Of a DNA stretch of 64,000 bases, positions 28,704 to 37,118 are shown piece after piece. The notes beneath the pieces were generated by a model that did not search any database, had not been told where the DNA came from, and saw only the letters and a list, made by a program, of their open reading frames with translations. Every line of letters begins with the position of its first letter. Positions within the stretch are counted from its first letter, which is position 1. A program made the translations under genes and the position numbers. Origin of the DNA: Bog-532 sp963742865. GTDB taxonomy: Bacteria; Actinomycetota; Actinomycetes; Streptosporangiales; Streptosporangiaceae. The stretch is taken from contig CAVUNW010000011.1 of assembly GCA_963742865.1 (NCBI GenBank), forward strand, positions 186,001 to 250,000, read 5' to 3'.

Positions 28704-30053
28704 ATGGCCGGGTTCGGCGGGGCAAGCGCGCAGCAGATCGCCGAGGCGATCCGCGGCAGGCAGGTATCGGCGACTGAGGTGCTCGCGGACCAGCTGGAGC
28801 GGATCGCGCGGCTGAACGTGGAGCTGGGTGCGGTGGTCACGCTCGATGCCCAGGGAGCGCGCGCGCGGGCTGAGGAGGCGGATACGGCGCTGGCGCGCGG
28901 CGAGGTATGGGGTCCGCTGCACGGGGTGGGAGTCACCATCGAGGACATTCACGCCACGGCGGGGATGCGCTCGACGTTCGGCGGCTACCAGCCGTTCGCC
29001 AGCCATGTTCCTGTCGTGGACGCCACGGTGGTGGCCCGGCTGAAGGCGGCGGGGGCGATCGTGGTGGGGAAGACGAACGGGCCGTGCCTGTGGGGGGACG
29101 ATAGCGTGTTCGCGCCGACCAAGAACCCGTGGAACCCGGCCCGGACGGCCGGGGGCTCCTCGACGGGCCCGGCGGTGGCGGTGGCGGCCGGGCTGACCCC
29201 GCTGGACATCGCGGCCGATACCGGCGGGTCGATCCAGTGTCCGGCCGCCTTTTGCGGGGTGTTCGGGATGCGCCCGACCGAGCATCGGGTGCCGTTGACC
29301 GGCACGTTGTTCATCGACCCGATCCGCAAGTTCCGGGTGCTGACCACGGCCGGGCCGATGGCCCGCTCGGTGCCTGATCTGCGGCTGGCGCTGCAAGTGA
29401 TCAGCGGCCCGGACGGCCGCGATCCCGAGGTCCCGCCGCTACCCTGGCGCGATGCCGGGCCGGCAGAGCTGGCGGGGCTGCGAGTGGCCTACGCGCCGGG
29501 TTACCCGCCCTCGGTGGCTGGGGAGATCCGGGCCGGGATCGATGCGCTAGCCGCCGAGCTGGACAAGCTGGGCATGATCGTTGAGGACCGGCTGCCCGAC
29601 CCGGCGCTGGCCGGGCACGGACGGCTGGTGGAAGAGCTGTTCGCCATGCTGGCCTTCGCCGCCGAGGCCTCCGCGCTCGGATCGGATGAGCCGGGCTCGC
29701 GTCCGCTGTGGGACTACCTGGCAGCCCTGGACCGGCGGGATGGGTACATGGCCAGCTGGGACCGGTTCTTCGCCACCTGCGACTTGTTCCTCGCCCCGGC
29801 GATGCCGATGTGCGCCTGGCCGGTGGACGACGAACCCGCCGACGACAGCCCGCACATGCAGGCCCTGGCGGCCCTGATGCTCTCGCAGGTCAGCGGCTGC
29901 CCGATGGTGGTGATCCCGGCCGGGACCGACAGCAACGGCGTCCCCTTCGCCGCCCAGCTGATCGGCCCCCGCTGGCAGGACGAACGGCTTCTGGCCATCG
30001 CTGAGGCGATCACCGCTGCCGCCGGGGGATTCCGGCCTCCGCCCGGACTATGA
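28704..30053 (+). CDS. Amidase signature protein lacking the catalytic lysine
   Basis: 449 aa from ATG 28704 behind GGGAGGAGGGG. It has the amidase signature core: GGSSTGPAVAVAAG (cis-Ser region, residues 150-163) and ADTGGSIQCPA with the Ser nucleophile at 176. In the Ser-cisSer-Lys triad the lysine normally lies in a G-V-P-x-x-x-K-D block; here that block reads GVGVTIEDIHATAG with Glu80 (codon 28941-28943, GAG). One base change (AAG to GAG) would do this, so activity is doubtful. Family members cleave amides such as indoleacetamide, nicotinamide or aryl amides. It stands alone. Confidence 0.85.
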   Translation: MAGFGGASAQQIAEAIRGRQVSATEVLADQLERIARLNVELGAVVTLDAQGARARAEEADTALARGEVWGPLHGVGVTIEDIHATAGMRSTFGGYQPFASHVPVVDATVVARLKAAGAIVVGKTNGPCLWGDDSVFAPTKNPWNPARTAGGSSTGPAVAVAAGLTPLDIAADTGGSIQCPAAFCGVFGMRPTEHRVPLTGTLFIDPIRKFRVLTTAGPMARSVPDLRLALQVISGPDGRDPEVPPLPWRDAGPAELAGLRVAYAPGYPPSVAGEIRAGIDALAAELDKLGMIVEDRLPDPALAGHGRLVEELFAMLAFAAEASALGSDEPGSRPLWDYLAALDRRDGYMASWDRFFATCDLFLAPAMPMCAWPVDDEPADDSPHMQALAALMLSQVSGCPMVVIPAGTDSNGVPFAAQLIGPRWQDERLLAIAEAITAAAGGFRPPPGL

Positions 30054-30163
30054 AAGGCCATGTGGCACATCCACCGAACAGCCGCGCCCAGAGCCGCGGG
30101 CGGCACTGACGGTGAACCTTTCAGCCTGCGGTTTCGCGGGTCTGAAGAACGTGGATCGTCTTG

Positions 30164-30868
30164 CTATACGTAGCGCAGCGCGGCACCGGGCCGAAGGTGG
30201 GTAGCCCGGCTGATCGGCAGGAGCGTGATAAGGAGTGCGAGCAGGATCGTGCCGGCGAGGGTGAACGCGAGGTTCCAGGGCGGGAAGGCGAGCGTGATGT
30301 TCAGGTTGAGGACCGTGTTGAGCAGCCAGACGAGGAACCGGTCGAGCAGGTAGCCGAGCGGGACCCCGATCAGCCATCCCGCGGCGGCCAGGGTGAGGGT
30401 TTCGGTGGCGAAGATGCGGCGGATGTCCCGGGCGCGGGCGCCGATCGAGCGGAGGATGCCGATCTCGCGCGTGCGTTCGAGGACGCTCATGGTGAGTGCG
30501 TTGGCCAGGCCGGCCATGCTGATCGCGACGACGAGCAAGCCGACCGCGGCGAGGGTGGTGGTGGAGGTGCGGTTGCTGGCGATCTCGTTCGCCAACTTGA
30601 CGTATACGATCTCGCTGTTGACGTCGTAGCCGTGCGCTGTGAGCGTGTCTTCGATGCGGGTGGTGGTGCCGTCGATGAACGCGTGGTCGTGTGAGGTGGT
30701 CTGGACCCAGTATTCGTAGCGCGGATGAGGCGGCCTTGGTGGGTGGGGGCCGCGGCGTAACGGGTGATGTTGCCGCTGGTTAGCTTCTTGAGCGCGTCAC
30801 GGGTGGCGTCGGACAGGGCTCGGTGTAGATCTCTATTGTGACCGCGATCTTGCTGGGCCGCAGGATCA
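30164..30868 (-). pseudogene. FtsX/MacB-type ABC permease remnant
   Basis: The intact last 143+ residues form an FtsX permease C-terminus: TM segment LAAVGLLVVAISMAGLANAL, the cytoplasmic MSVLERTREIGILRSIGARA, then two TMs (LAAAGWLIGVPLGYLLDRF, LAFTLAGTILLALLITLLP) and PISRATHLRPGAALRYV. Further upstream RYEYWVQTTSHDHAFIDG is in frame, but before it the frame changes at about 30722 and again near 30820, and the sequence ends where the tyrosinase accessory gene stops. The N-terminal half and any ATPase partner are missing. Confidence 0.75.
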
Positions 30869-31312
30869 CCTGAACGTCGTCAATTGCATCCCATCGAATT
30901 CAAGTAGCGGACCTTCTTCCGGGATGGTGGCGTCCGGATCGGAGCTTACTATAACGGTAATCGTCAATTCGGCCTGGTTCAGGTATCGCCTGAGGGCGTC
31001 AGTCACCACGACTCGCTTAAAGGCGCGCGTCAGCGGATGTGATGCGCGGTCGTCGAATCGCCGGCGGTGCTCGGGCACCTCGCAATGACCCTCTCCGCCG
31101 AAGCAGGTCGGATGGCCGAGCATGGCAAATCTGCCAGCATAGGTAGCCCGGTCCTCGCTTGCTGATTCTGCATCGACATCAGGATCGTTGAAAAATATAC
31201 GCGCCAGGTACGACGGGCGAAAATGATTGACGCGATAAAATTCGAGGTCCGCCCGGGACATCGAAGGCTGTGCATCGTGACGGACTGGCCCGAACACGTA
31301 ACGTTCGATCAT
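30866..31312 (-). CDS. Tyrosinase-associated beta-sandwich (shielding-domain-like) protein
   Basis: 148 aa, ATG overlapping the tyrosinase stop (ATGA at 31309-31312). It has the pattern of the C-terminal beta-sandwich that covers the copper site in fungal and plant polyphenol oxidases: ADLEFYRVNHFRPSYLARIF, GRFAMLGHPTCFGGEGHCEV, HPLTRAFKRVVVTDALRRYL and a strand LTITVIV. Here it is a separate polypeptide. A role as a caddie for copper loading or in keeping the enzyme inactive is inferred from position and resemblance. G+C is lower than in flanking genes. Confidence 0.7.
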   Translation of the reverse strand: MIERYVFGPVRHDAQPSMSRADLEFYRVNHFRPSYLARIFFNDPDVDAESASEDRATYAGRFAMLGHPTCFGGEGHCEVPEHRRRFDDRASHPLTRAFKRVVVTDALRRYLNQAELTITVIVSSDPDATIPEEGPLLEFDGMQLTTFR

Positions 31313-32181
31313 TGGCCGCCTCCTGCCGATGGAACCGGCGCAGCGCTGGCTGCGTATTCATAGCCAAGAGCCTGGACGTTGAGGACATCGTTCGGGGTCT
31401 TGCCGAAAGGCTGCAACGGCAAGCTGAGCAGCTCGGCTGGGAAGCCGCCGTTGCCGTGCTGGACCTGCCAGAGATACCAGAGCCGGTCGATCTGGCAATG
31501 GTGGGCGAAGAAGATCGGATCGAAGGCGGCCGTGTTGATGTCAAGCATGTCTCCGCCTACCCACACGTGAACCTGGTCATGGTAGTCCTCCAGTCGGTCG
31601 GAGAACGACGCCCAGTCTGTATCAGCGAGAAGATCATTGATCTCCGCCGCGGTGGGCAGTCGGCTGCCATCGACCTGACCCGGAGCGCGCTGGGTGATTT
31701 GGTCAAGAGGTGGCTGTGCGGTTGGCACATACATTCTCGTCGCGACCAGCGGATTGGGCTGCTGGTCAATTTCTGCGCTTGCGTAGGCATCCGGAACCTG
31801 GGCGATCGTCGTCCAGTCCCAATACGGCAGGGCAGGTCCAGGATTGAGGTCAGGAGTGAGATCCTGCAAACTCTGTTCGAGCCACCACAAGTATGCCCGG
31901 TGCCACGGAAGGAACAATCGCGCCTGGACCGGAGTACGCGGGTTCTGCTGATGGTGCCAGCAGTATTGGTCAGGCGCGCCATGGAATCCAGCGATATGAT
32001 TATATCCGCGCTTATCCTGAATTCCCTCAGCCCGGGTCATTGCCTGGCGGAACGCCACCATGTGAGGCGCGGCAGGATCTCCGACCGGCAGCCGGTAAAC
32101 CATGGATCCGGGCACCCTAAGCCCCCCAAAGTGATGCGGATCTGATACACCTTCAATAACCTTCGCCTGAGCGGCTGTCAA
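31309..32181 (-). CDS. Tyrosinase/polyphenol oxidase (type-3 copper)
   Basis: 290 aa. The CuA ligands are likely His67 (AGFHG), His76 (CWHH) and His94 (FLPWHRAYLWW). CuB is YHDQVHVW plus FFAHHCQIDRLWYLWQ. Cys74 two residues before His76 matches the Cys-x-His thioether seen in fungal tyrosinases and catechol oxidases, not in Streptomyces MelC2. It hydroxylates or oxidises phenols to quinones. The start is unsure: TTG 32181 has no clear ribosome site and ATG 32103 (MVYRLPVGDP) is a good alternative. It is followed by its coupled beta-sandwich partner. Confidence 0.88.
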   Translation of the reverse strand: MTAAQAKVIEGVSDPHHFGGLRVPGSMVYRLPVGDPAAPHMVAFRQAMTRAEGIQDKRGYNHIAGFHGAPDQYCWHHQQNPRTPVQARLFLPWHRAYLWWLEQSLQDLTPDLNPGPALPYWDWTTIAQVPDAYASAEIDQQPNPLVATRMYVPTAQPPLDQITQRAPGQVDGSRLPTAAEINDLLADTDWASFSDRLEDYHDQVHVWVGGDMLDINTAAFDPIFFAHHCQIDRLWYLWQVQHGNGGFPAELLSLPLQPFGKTPNDVLNVQALGYEYAASAAPVPSAGGGQ

Positions 32182-32305
32182 GGGTCAGCTAGAAAGATAT
32201 ATCCCGGCCGCCAGATGTGTCGTCGTAGGCATCCTCCGATGCGGCCGGAACGGAGACCGATCGAGGCATAGTTGCTTTCTCGCAAACAAATTCGGGGGAC
32301 GAGCC

Positions 32306-32850
32306 CTATTGTGGTGCGGCAATGCCGTTCAGCTCGGTCAGGTCGTCACCGGATAGGGTCAGCGCCGCCCCGGTAACGTTCTCGCGCAGATGCGCGGCCG
32401 ATGAGGTGCCGGGGATCAGCAGGATGTTCGGCGAGCGCTGCAGCAGCCACGCCAGCGCGACGGCCATGGGCGTGGCGCCGAGACGGGCGGCGACCGATTC
32501 CAGGGCGCCGGACTGCAGGGGGGTAAAGCCGCCGAGCGGGAAGTAGGGCACGTACGCGATGCCGCGAGCGGCCAGGGAGTCGATGAGGTCGTCGTCGTCC
32601 CGGGGGCGACGTTGTAGAAGTTCTGCACGCACACGACCGGTGCGATGGACTCCGCCTCGGCGATCTGCTCGGCGCTGACGGTGCTGAGACCGAGATGCCT
32701 GATCAGGCCTTCCTGCTGCAGTTCCGCGAGCGCGGTGAAGGGTTCGGCGATCGAGCCCGGTACGGGCGAGTGACCGTCGTCCCCGCCGCCAACGCGCAGG
32801 TTGACCACGTCAAGCGCGCCGAGGCCGAGGTTGTCCAGGTTCTCCCGCAC
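32306..32850 (-). pseudogene. Aldo/keto reductase, N-terminus deleted and one frameshift
   Basis: Readable parts are LGLGALDVVNLRVGG, LQQEGLIRHLGLSTVSAEQI, VVCVQNFYNV, then after a shift in the C-run near 32600-32615 LIDSLAARGIAYVPYFPLGG and NILLIPGTSSAAHLRENV. These are the second half of an AKR TIM barrel, including NADPH-binding IPGTSS. The first part with the Asp-Tyr-Lys-His tetrad start is missing. Its 5' end meets the 5' end of the truncated gene on the other strand. Confidence 0.75.
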
Positions 32851-32869
32851 GCCTGCTCAGCCTGGCCAC

Positions 32870-33464
32870 GCCCCGGCCCCGGCACCGGCAGCGCCGTCCC
32901 CGGCGGGAGACCGTTCCCGCCGGCGTCCGGCAGTTGCTCGATGTCGTGGGCCTGCCCGCCTTCGTCGAGGGCCGTTACCTCGACGTCCTCGCGGCCAACA
33001 GCCTGGCCCGCGCCCTGTCGCCGAACCTGCAGGCCGGCCAGAACCGGCTCCGTGCGGTGTTCCTCGACCCGGCCGAGCAGGCGCTGTACCCGGACTGGGA
33101 CCAGGCCACCGCCCGGCCGGTCGCCGGCTTCCGCGAGTCCGTCGGAACCGACACCGACGACCCGCGTTTCGTCCAGCTCGTCGGTGAACTGTCGCTGTCC
33201 AGCGAGCGATTCCGGCAGCTCTGGGCCCGGCACGACGTTCAGTCCCGCGAGGGTATGCCCGCCCGCCTCCACCACCCGCAGGTCGGGGACCTGACGCTCA
33301 GCCGCGAGAAGCTCGCCATCAGCGGTACCGGGGGCCAGATGCTCGTGATCTGCCACGCCCGGCCGGGCACCAGCAGCGCCGAGAAGATGGCGCTCCTCGC
33401 CTCCCTGGCCGGGCCGCCCGCCGCGGCCGCCCGCGACGCCGAGGTGGAGGACCAGCGTTCTTAG
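32870..33464 (+). pseudogene. MmyB-like ligand-binding domain of an XRE-family regulator, HTH missing
   Basis: In frame from about 32900 the sequence reads PAGVRQLLDVVGLPAFVEGR, DVLAANSLARALSP, VFLDPAEQALYPDWDQA, FRQLWARHDVQ and LHHPQVGDLTLSREKL. This is the PAS-like MmyB domain that follows an N-terminal XRE helix-turn-helix in many actinomycete regulators. No helix-turn-helix can be read upstream, where the truncated aldo/keto reductase begins. Normally such regulators are divergent from an oxidoreductase gene, which fits a deletion spanning both 5' ends. Confidence 0.75.
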
Positions 33465-33500
33465 CGCGGCTCCCATCCTTTGGGGCCGCGGCAATATGCC

Positions 33501-33809
33501 TTAACGGCCAGCCCGCCTGCTGTCGGCCGGGTCCCTGTCCGGGTACCTATCCGGCTCTGAGTCCGGGGCCGAGTCCGGAGCCCCGTCCGGGTCCCCGGCA
33601 GGATCGTTAATGGGATTAACGGCAGGCGGCCGGCCGCGGGGGCGCATCGGCCCGGCGTGGTGCGGCAGCCGCCCGGCGTCGGCCAGCGCCCGCCGGAGCA
33701 GGAACTCGATCTGGGCGTTGGTGCTGCGCAGCTCGTCGCTGGCCCATTTGGCCAGCGCGTCATGCACGGCGGGGTCCAGCCGGAGCAGGACCCCCTTACG
33801 CTCGCTCAC
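33501..33809 (-). CDS. Ribbon-helix-helix (CopG/Arc-like) protein with acidic tail
   Basis: 102 aa. Residues 1-45 (MSERKGVLLRLDPAVHDALA, then KWASDELRSTNAQIEFLLRR) have the RHH beta-strand and two helices. The remainder is a Pro/Asp/Arg-rich tail with repeated P-D-x-x-P-D units. It follows the SPFH gene by about 37 bases, a pairing recalled from other actinobacteria. It is likely a DNA-binding autoregulator or antitoxin-like protein; no toxin is adjacent. Confidence 0.7.
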   Translation of the reverse strand: MSERKGVLLRLDPAVHDALAKWASDELRSTNAQIEFLLRRALADAGRLPHHAGPMRPRGRPPAVNPINDPAGDPDGAPDSAPDSEPDRYPDRDPADSRRAGR

Positions 33810-33846
33810 CGCGGCACCATGCCCGCGGTTACTCCTGCAGCGGCCG

Positions 33847-34809
33847 TCACTGGTACAGGGAACCAGTGTTCACGACCTGCTGGGTCGCCTGCTCACTGCA
33901 CAGGACCACGAGCAGGTTCGAGACCATGGCCGCCTTGCGTTCCTCGTCCAGTTCGACGACGCCCTCCTCCTGCAGTCGCTCCAGCGCCAGCTTCACCATG
34001 CCCACGGCGCCCTCGACGATGCGCGACCGGGCGCCCACGACCGCGCTGGCCTGCTGCTGGCGCAGCATGGCCTGGGCGATTTCCGGCGCGTATGACAGCC
34101 GGGTCAGGCGCGACTCGATGATGCGGACGCCAGCCGACGCGACCCGCGCGGTGATCTCGGCCGAGAGCTGCTCGGTGATCTCTTCGGCGTTGTCGCGCAG
34201 CGACAGCGCGCCGCTGCCCCGGCTGTCGTACGGATAGCTGGAGGCGATGTGCCGGACGGCGGTCTCGGTCTGGATGGTGACGAACTGCGTGAAGTCGTCG
34301 ACCGAATAGACGGCGCTGGCGGTGTCCTGGACCTGCCAGACGACGACGGCCGCGATCTCGATCGGGTTGCCGTCGGCGTCGTTGACCTTGGCCTGCGCCG
34401 ACTCCTGGTTGCGGATCCGGGTGGAGACCCGGATGCGGTCGGTGAACGGGTTCACCCACTGCAGCCCGGAGTCGCGGATCGTGCCGCGGTACCGGCCGAA
34501 CAGCTGCACGACCCGGGCCTGGCCCGGCACGACGGCGACGAGCCCGCGCAGGACGAGGGCATCGGCGATGAGCCCCAGGACGCCGATCGTGATCAGCGCC
34601 TTCGCCAGGGCGCCGTGCTCGTGACCGGCCAGGACGAGCAGAGCTACGGAAACGAGCAGCAGGACGATGCCCAGCACCAGCATGGGCAGCCCGGGCAGGG
34701 ACCGGGCGGGCCGCTCGGTCACCGGCGGGCTGGGCAGATCGGGGGCGGCGACCGCCGTGTTCTGGGTCATCGTTCCGTGACTCGCGGGCCTTGCATTCTG
34801 GGTAACCAT
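33847..34809 (-). CDS. SPFH/Band 7 domain membrane protein
   Basis: 320 aa from ATG 34809 behind an ideal AGGAGG site. A Pro-rich N-terminus is followed by two hydrophobic segments (about 45-65 and 70-95), then the SPFH core: PGQARVVQLFGRYRGTIRDS, GLQWVNPF and VQDTASAVYSVDDF. A coiled-coil-like tail rich in Ala/Glu (LSYAPEIAQAMLRQQQASAV) completes the slipin/stomatin pattern. Such proteins form membrane microdomains and act in stress response. The promoter is AT-rich, with TATCA-TAC-TGATA at 34851-34863. Confidence 0.88.
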   Translation of the reverse strand: MVTQNARPASHGTMTQNTAVAAPDLPSPPVTERPARSLPGLPMLVLGIVLLLVSVALLVLAGHEHGALAKALITIGVLGLIADALVLRGLVAVVPGQARVVQLFGRYRGTIRDSGLQWVNPFTDRIRVSTRIRNQESAQAKVNDADGNPIEIAAVVVWQVQDTASAVYSVDDFTQFVTIQTETAVRHIASSYPYDSRGSGALSLRDNAEEITEQLSAEITARVASAGVRIIESRLTRLSYAPEIAQAMLRQQQASAVVGARSRIVEGAVGMVKLALERLQEEGVVELDEERKAAMVSNLLVVLCSEQATQQVVNTGSLYQ

Positions 34810-34841
34810 CGTGCGCCTCCTAAGGCTTGACGGCCCTGATA

Positions 34842-34878
34842 ACACGTATCTATCATACTGATATCTATTTATCTCGGC
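34842..34878. promoter_or_regulatory. AT-rich promoter with inverted repeat before the SPFH gene
   Basis: An AT-rich island in GC-rich DNA, with TATCATACTGATA at 34851-34863 (TATCA/TGATA arms, 3-base centre) and further TATCTAT repeats on both sides. It fits an operator for a PadR- or RHH-type repressor, possibly the RHH protein of the same operon. Confidence 0.4.
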
Positions 34879-35028
34879 AAGAGCCGTATCCCGGCCAGCG
34901 CCCGTACCGCGGCCCGGTGACACGTCGGGCTGTCTGACCACGCGGGAGATGGGTCAGATGAGAGGTTTCGCTAAGCCGCCCACCGTCACCAGTGTGACCT
35001 TGCTGGCCATGTAACCCGGCCGGCGCGC

Positions 35029-36666
35029 TCAGCCGCTGGTGACGGTGCCGTTGGCGACCTCGAGCCGCCGGCTGACGGTCACCGCCTCCAGCATCCGGCG
35101 GTCATGCGTCACGAGCAGCAGCGTGCCCGGGTAGGACGCGAGCGCCGCCTCCAGCTGCTCGATCGCGGGCAGGTCCAGGTGGTTGGTCGGCTCGTCGAGC
35201 ACGAGCAGGTTGACCCCGCGGGCCTGCAGCAGCGCCAGCGCAGCCCGGGTGCGCTCGCCGGGGGAGAGGGTGTCGGCGGGCCGCAGCACGTGCTCGGCCC
35301 GCAGGCCGAACTTGGCCAGCAGCGTCCGGACGTCCGCCGGGGCCAGGTCCGGCACCGCGGCGCGGAAGGCGTCGATCAGCGGCTCGGGGCCCAGGAACAG
35401 CCCGCGGGCCTGGTCGACCTCGCCCACGACGACGCTGGGCCCCAGCGACGTATGCCCTTCGTCGAGCGTAATCCGCCCGAGCAGCGCGTCCAGCAGCGTC
35501 GTCTTCCCGGAGCCGTTCGCGCCGGTGATCGCGACCCGGTCGGCCCAGTCGATCTGCAGGTCCACCGGGCCGAGGGTGAACGCGCCCCGCCGGACGACGG
35601 CCCCGCGCATCGAGGCCACGACCGCGCCCGCTCGGGGGGCGGCCGCGATCTCCATCCGCAGGTCCCACTCCTTGCGCGGCTCATCGACCACCTCGAGCCG
35701 CTCGATGAGCCGTTCGGTCTGGCGCGCCTTGGCCGCCTGCTTCTCGCTCGTCTCCGCGCGGAACTTGGCCACGAACTTGTCGTTGTCGGTCTTCTTGCGC
35801 CGGGCGTTCCTGACGCCCTTTTCCATCCACGCGCGCTGGGACCGGGCCCGCTCCTGCAGGGCCGAGCGGGTCTCCGCGTACTCCTCGTACTCCGCGCGCG
35901 CGTGCCGTCGCGCTACGTCCCGCTCGGCCAGATAAGCGGCATAGCCACCGCCGTAGGCGCGCACCTGCTGCTGGGCCAGATCGAGTTCGACGATCCGGGT
36001 CGCCGTCCGGGTGAGGAACTCCCGGTCGTGGCTGACGATGACCGCCCCGGCGCGCAGATCCTGGACGAACCGCTCCAGCCGGGCCAGCCCGTCCAGGTCC
36101 AGGTCGTTCGTCGGCTCGTCGAGCAGGAACACGTCGTACCGGCTGAGCAGCAGCGACGCCAGCGACGCCCGCGCAGCCTGGCCCCCGGACAGCGCGGTCA
36201 TGGCCTGATCGAGCTGCACGCCCAGGCCCAGCCCACCCGTGACCGCGTCGGCCCGCTCGTCCAGGTCCGCCCCGCCGAGCGCGAGCCACCGCTCCAGCCC
36301 GCGGGAGTAGTCCTCATCCGCACCCGGTGTCCCGGCCGCGAGGGCATCCGCCGCCCCCGCCATCGCATCGTGCGCCGCCGCCACGCCCGTACGCCGCGCC
36401 AGGAACTGCCTAACGGACTCTTCCGGAAGCCGGTCCGGTTCCTGGGGCAGATACCCGATCGAGCTGTCCGGGGGGCTGATCGTCACCGTGCCCGCGTCCG
36501 CGGCCCGCAGGCCCGCCAGCACGCGCAGCAGCGTGGACTTGCCCGCGCCGTTCACGCCGACCAGGCCGACGACATCCCCGGGACCGACGACCAGGTCCAG
36601 GCCGGAGAACAGGAGCCGGTCCCCGTGCGCGGCCTCGAGGCCCTTGGCGACGAGCGTGGCGCTCAT
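35029..36666 (-). CDS. ABC-F family ATPase
   Basis: 545 aa from ATG 36666. It has two ABC domains without membrane segments. The first has Walker A GVNGAGKST (about residue 37), signature LSGGQAARASL and Walker B DVFLLDEPTNDLD; the second has GANGSGKTT, LSPGERTRAAL and LLVLDEPTNHLD. The linker between them is long and highly charged (ERARSQRAWMEKGVRNARRK), as in ABC-F proteins that enter the ribosomal E site. They either tune translation or protect ribosomes from macrolides, lincosamides and pleuromutilins; the sequence does not decide which. Confidence 0.92.
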   Translation of the reverse strand: MSATLVAKGLEAAHGDRLLFSGLDLVVGPGDVVGLVGVNGAGKSTLLRVLAGLRAADAGTVTISPPDSSIGYLPQEPDRLPEESVRQFLARRTGVAAAHDAMAGAADALAAGTPGADEDYSRGLERWLALGGADLDERADAVTGGLGLGVQLDQAMTALSGGQAARASLASLLLSRYDVFLLDEPTNDLDLDGLARLERFVQDLRAGAVIVSHDREFLTRTATRIVELDLAQQQVRAYGGGYAAYLAERDVARRHARAEYEEYAETRSALQERARSQRAWMEKGVRNARRKKTDNDKFVAKFRAETSEKQAAKARQTERLIERLEVVDEPRKEWDLRMEIAAAPRAGAVVASMRGAVVRRGAFTLGPVDLQIDWADRVAITGANGSGKTTLLDALLGRITLDEGHTSLGPSVVVGEVDQARGLFLGPEPLIDAFRAAVPDLAPADVRTLLAKFGLRAEHVLRPADTLSPGERTRAALALLQARGVNLLVLDEPTNHLDLPAIEQLEAALASYPGTLLLVTHDRRMLEAVTVSRRLEVANGTVTSG

Positions 36667-37118
36667 CGCTATCGCCTCCCCGGGCACGTTCTGGTTCCGC
36701 TGTCCCCGCGCGGATCGTGGCCCGCGCGGCGGGGCCCAGCGTACCGGGCTGCCGGTGGTGCGCTCACCTGGTTATTCCGGCGCCCAGACCCCGGCTCGGA
36801 TCGCCGATCGGCGCACGCACAGGTGACCTCAGCCGGGCCCGGGCAAGTGCCTGCGCCCTGCCTGCTGCGGGATGAGGCTGGGGTTATCGGCCTGGTCCGC
36901 CCCGGCCTTTCCTGACGGTCGCCATCCGGCCCGTCTTCGAGCAGGAAACCGGCCGCCGCTCCTGGGCCCATGACCCGTCTGCCAATTATTGAGACACTCT
37001 GCCCGGGATGCCTGGCGGCGCTGCCCTAGACCGCTGACCTGGTTTCTCCCAGACTGGCAGGAGGGTCCCGCCTAGCCTGTCACCGCCGACGGGCCGGGAC
37101 CCGCAGGAGGTGACCGTG
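36667..37118. other. Intergenic stretch with no gene
   Basis: About 450 bases between divergent genes. No convincing reading frame or clear repeat is seen; it presumably holds the two promoters. Confidence 0.4.

Noticed and set aside
35104..36915. 603-aa plus-strand frame
   Set aside because: It is antisense to the ABC-F gene, with low-complexity Arg/Pro/Ala composition and no family motif.
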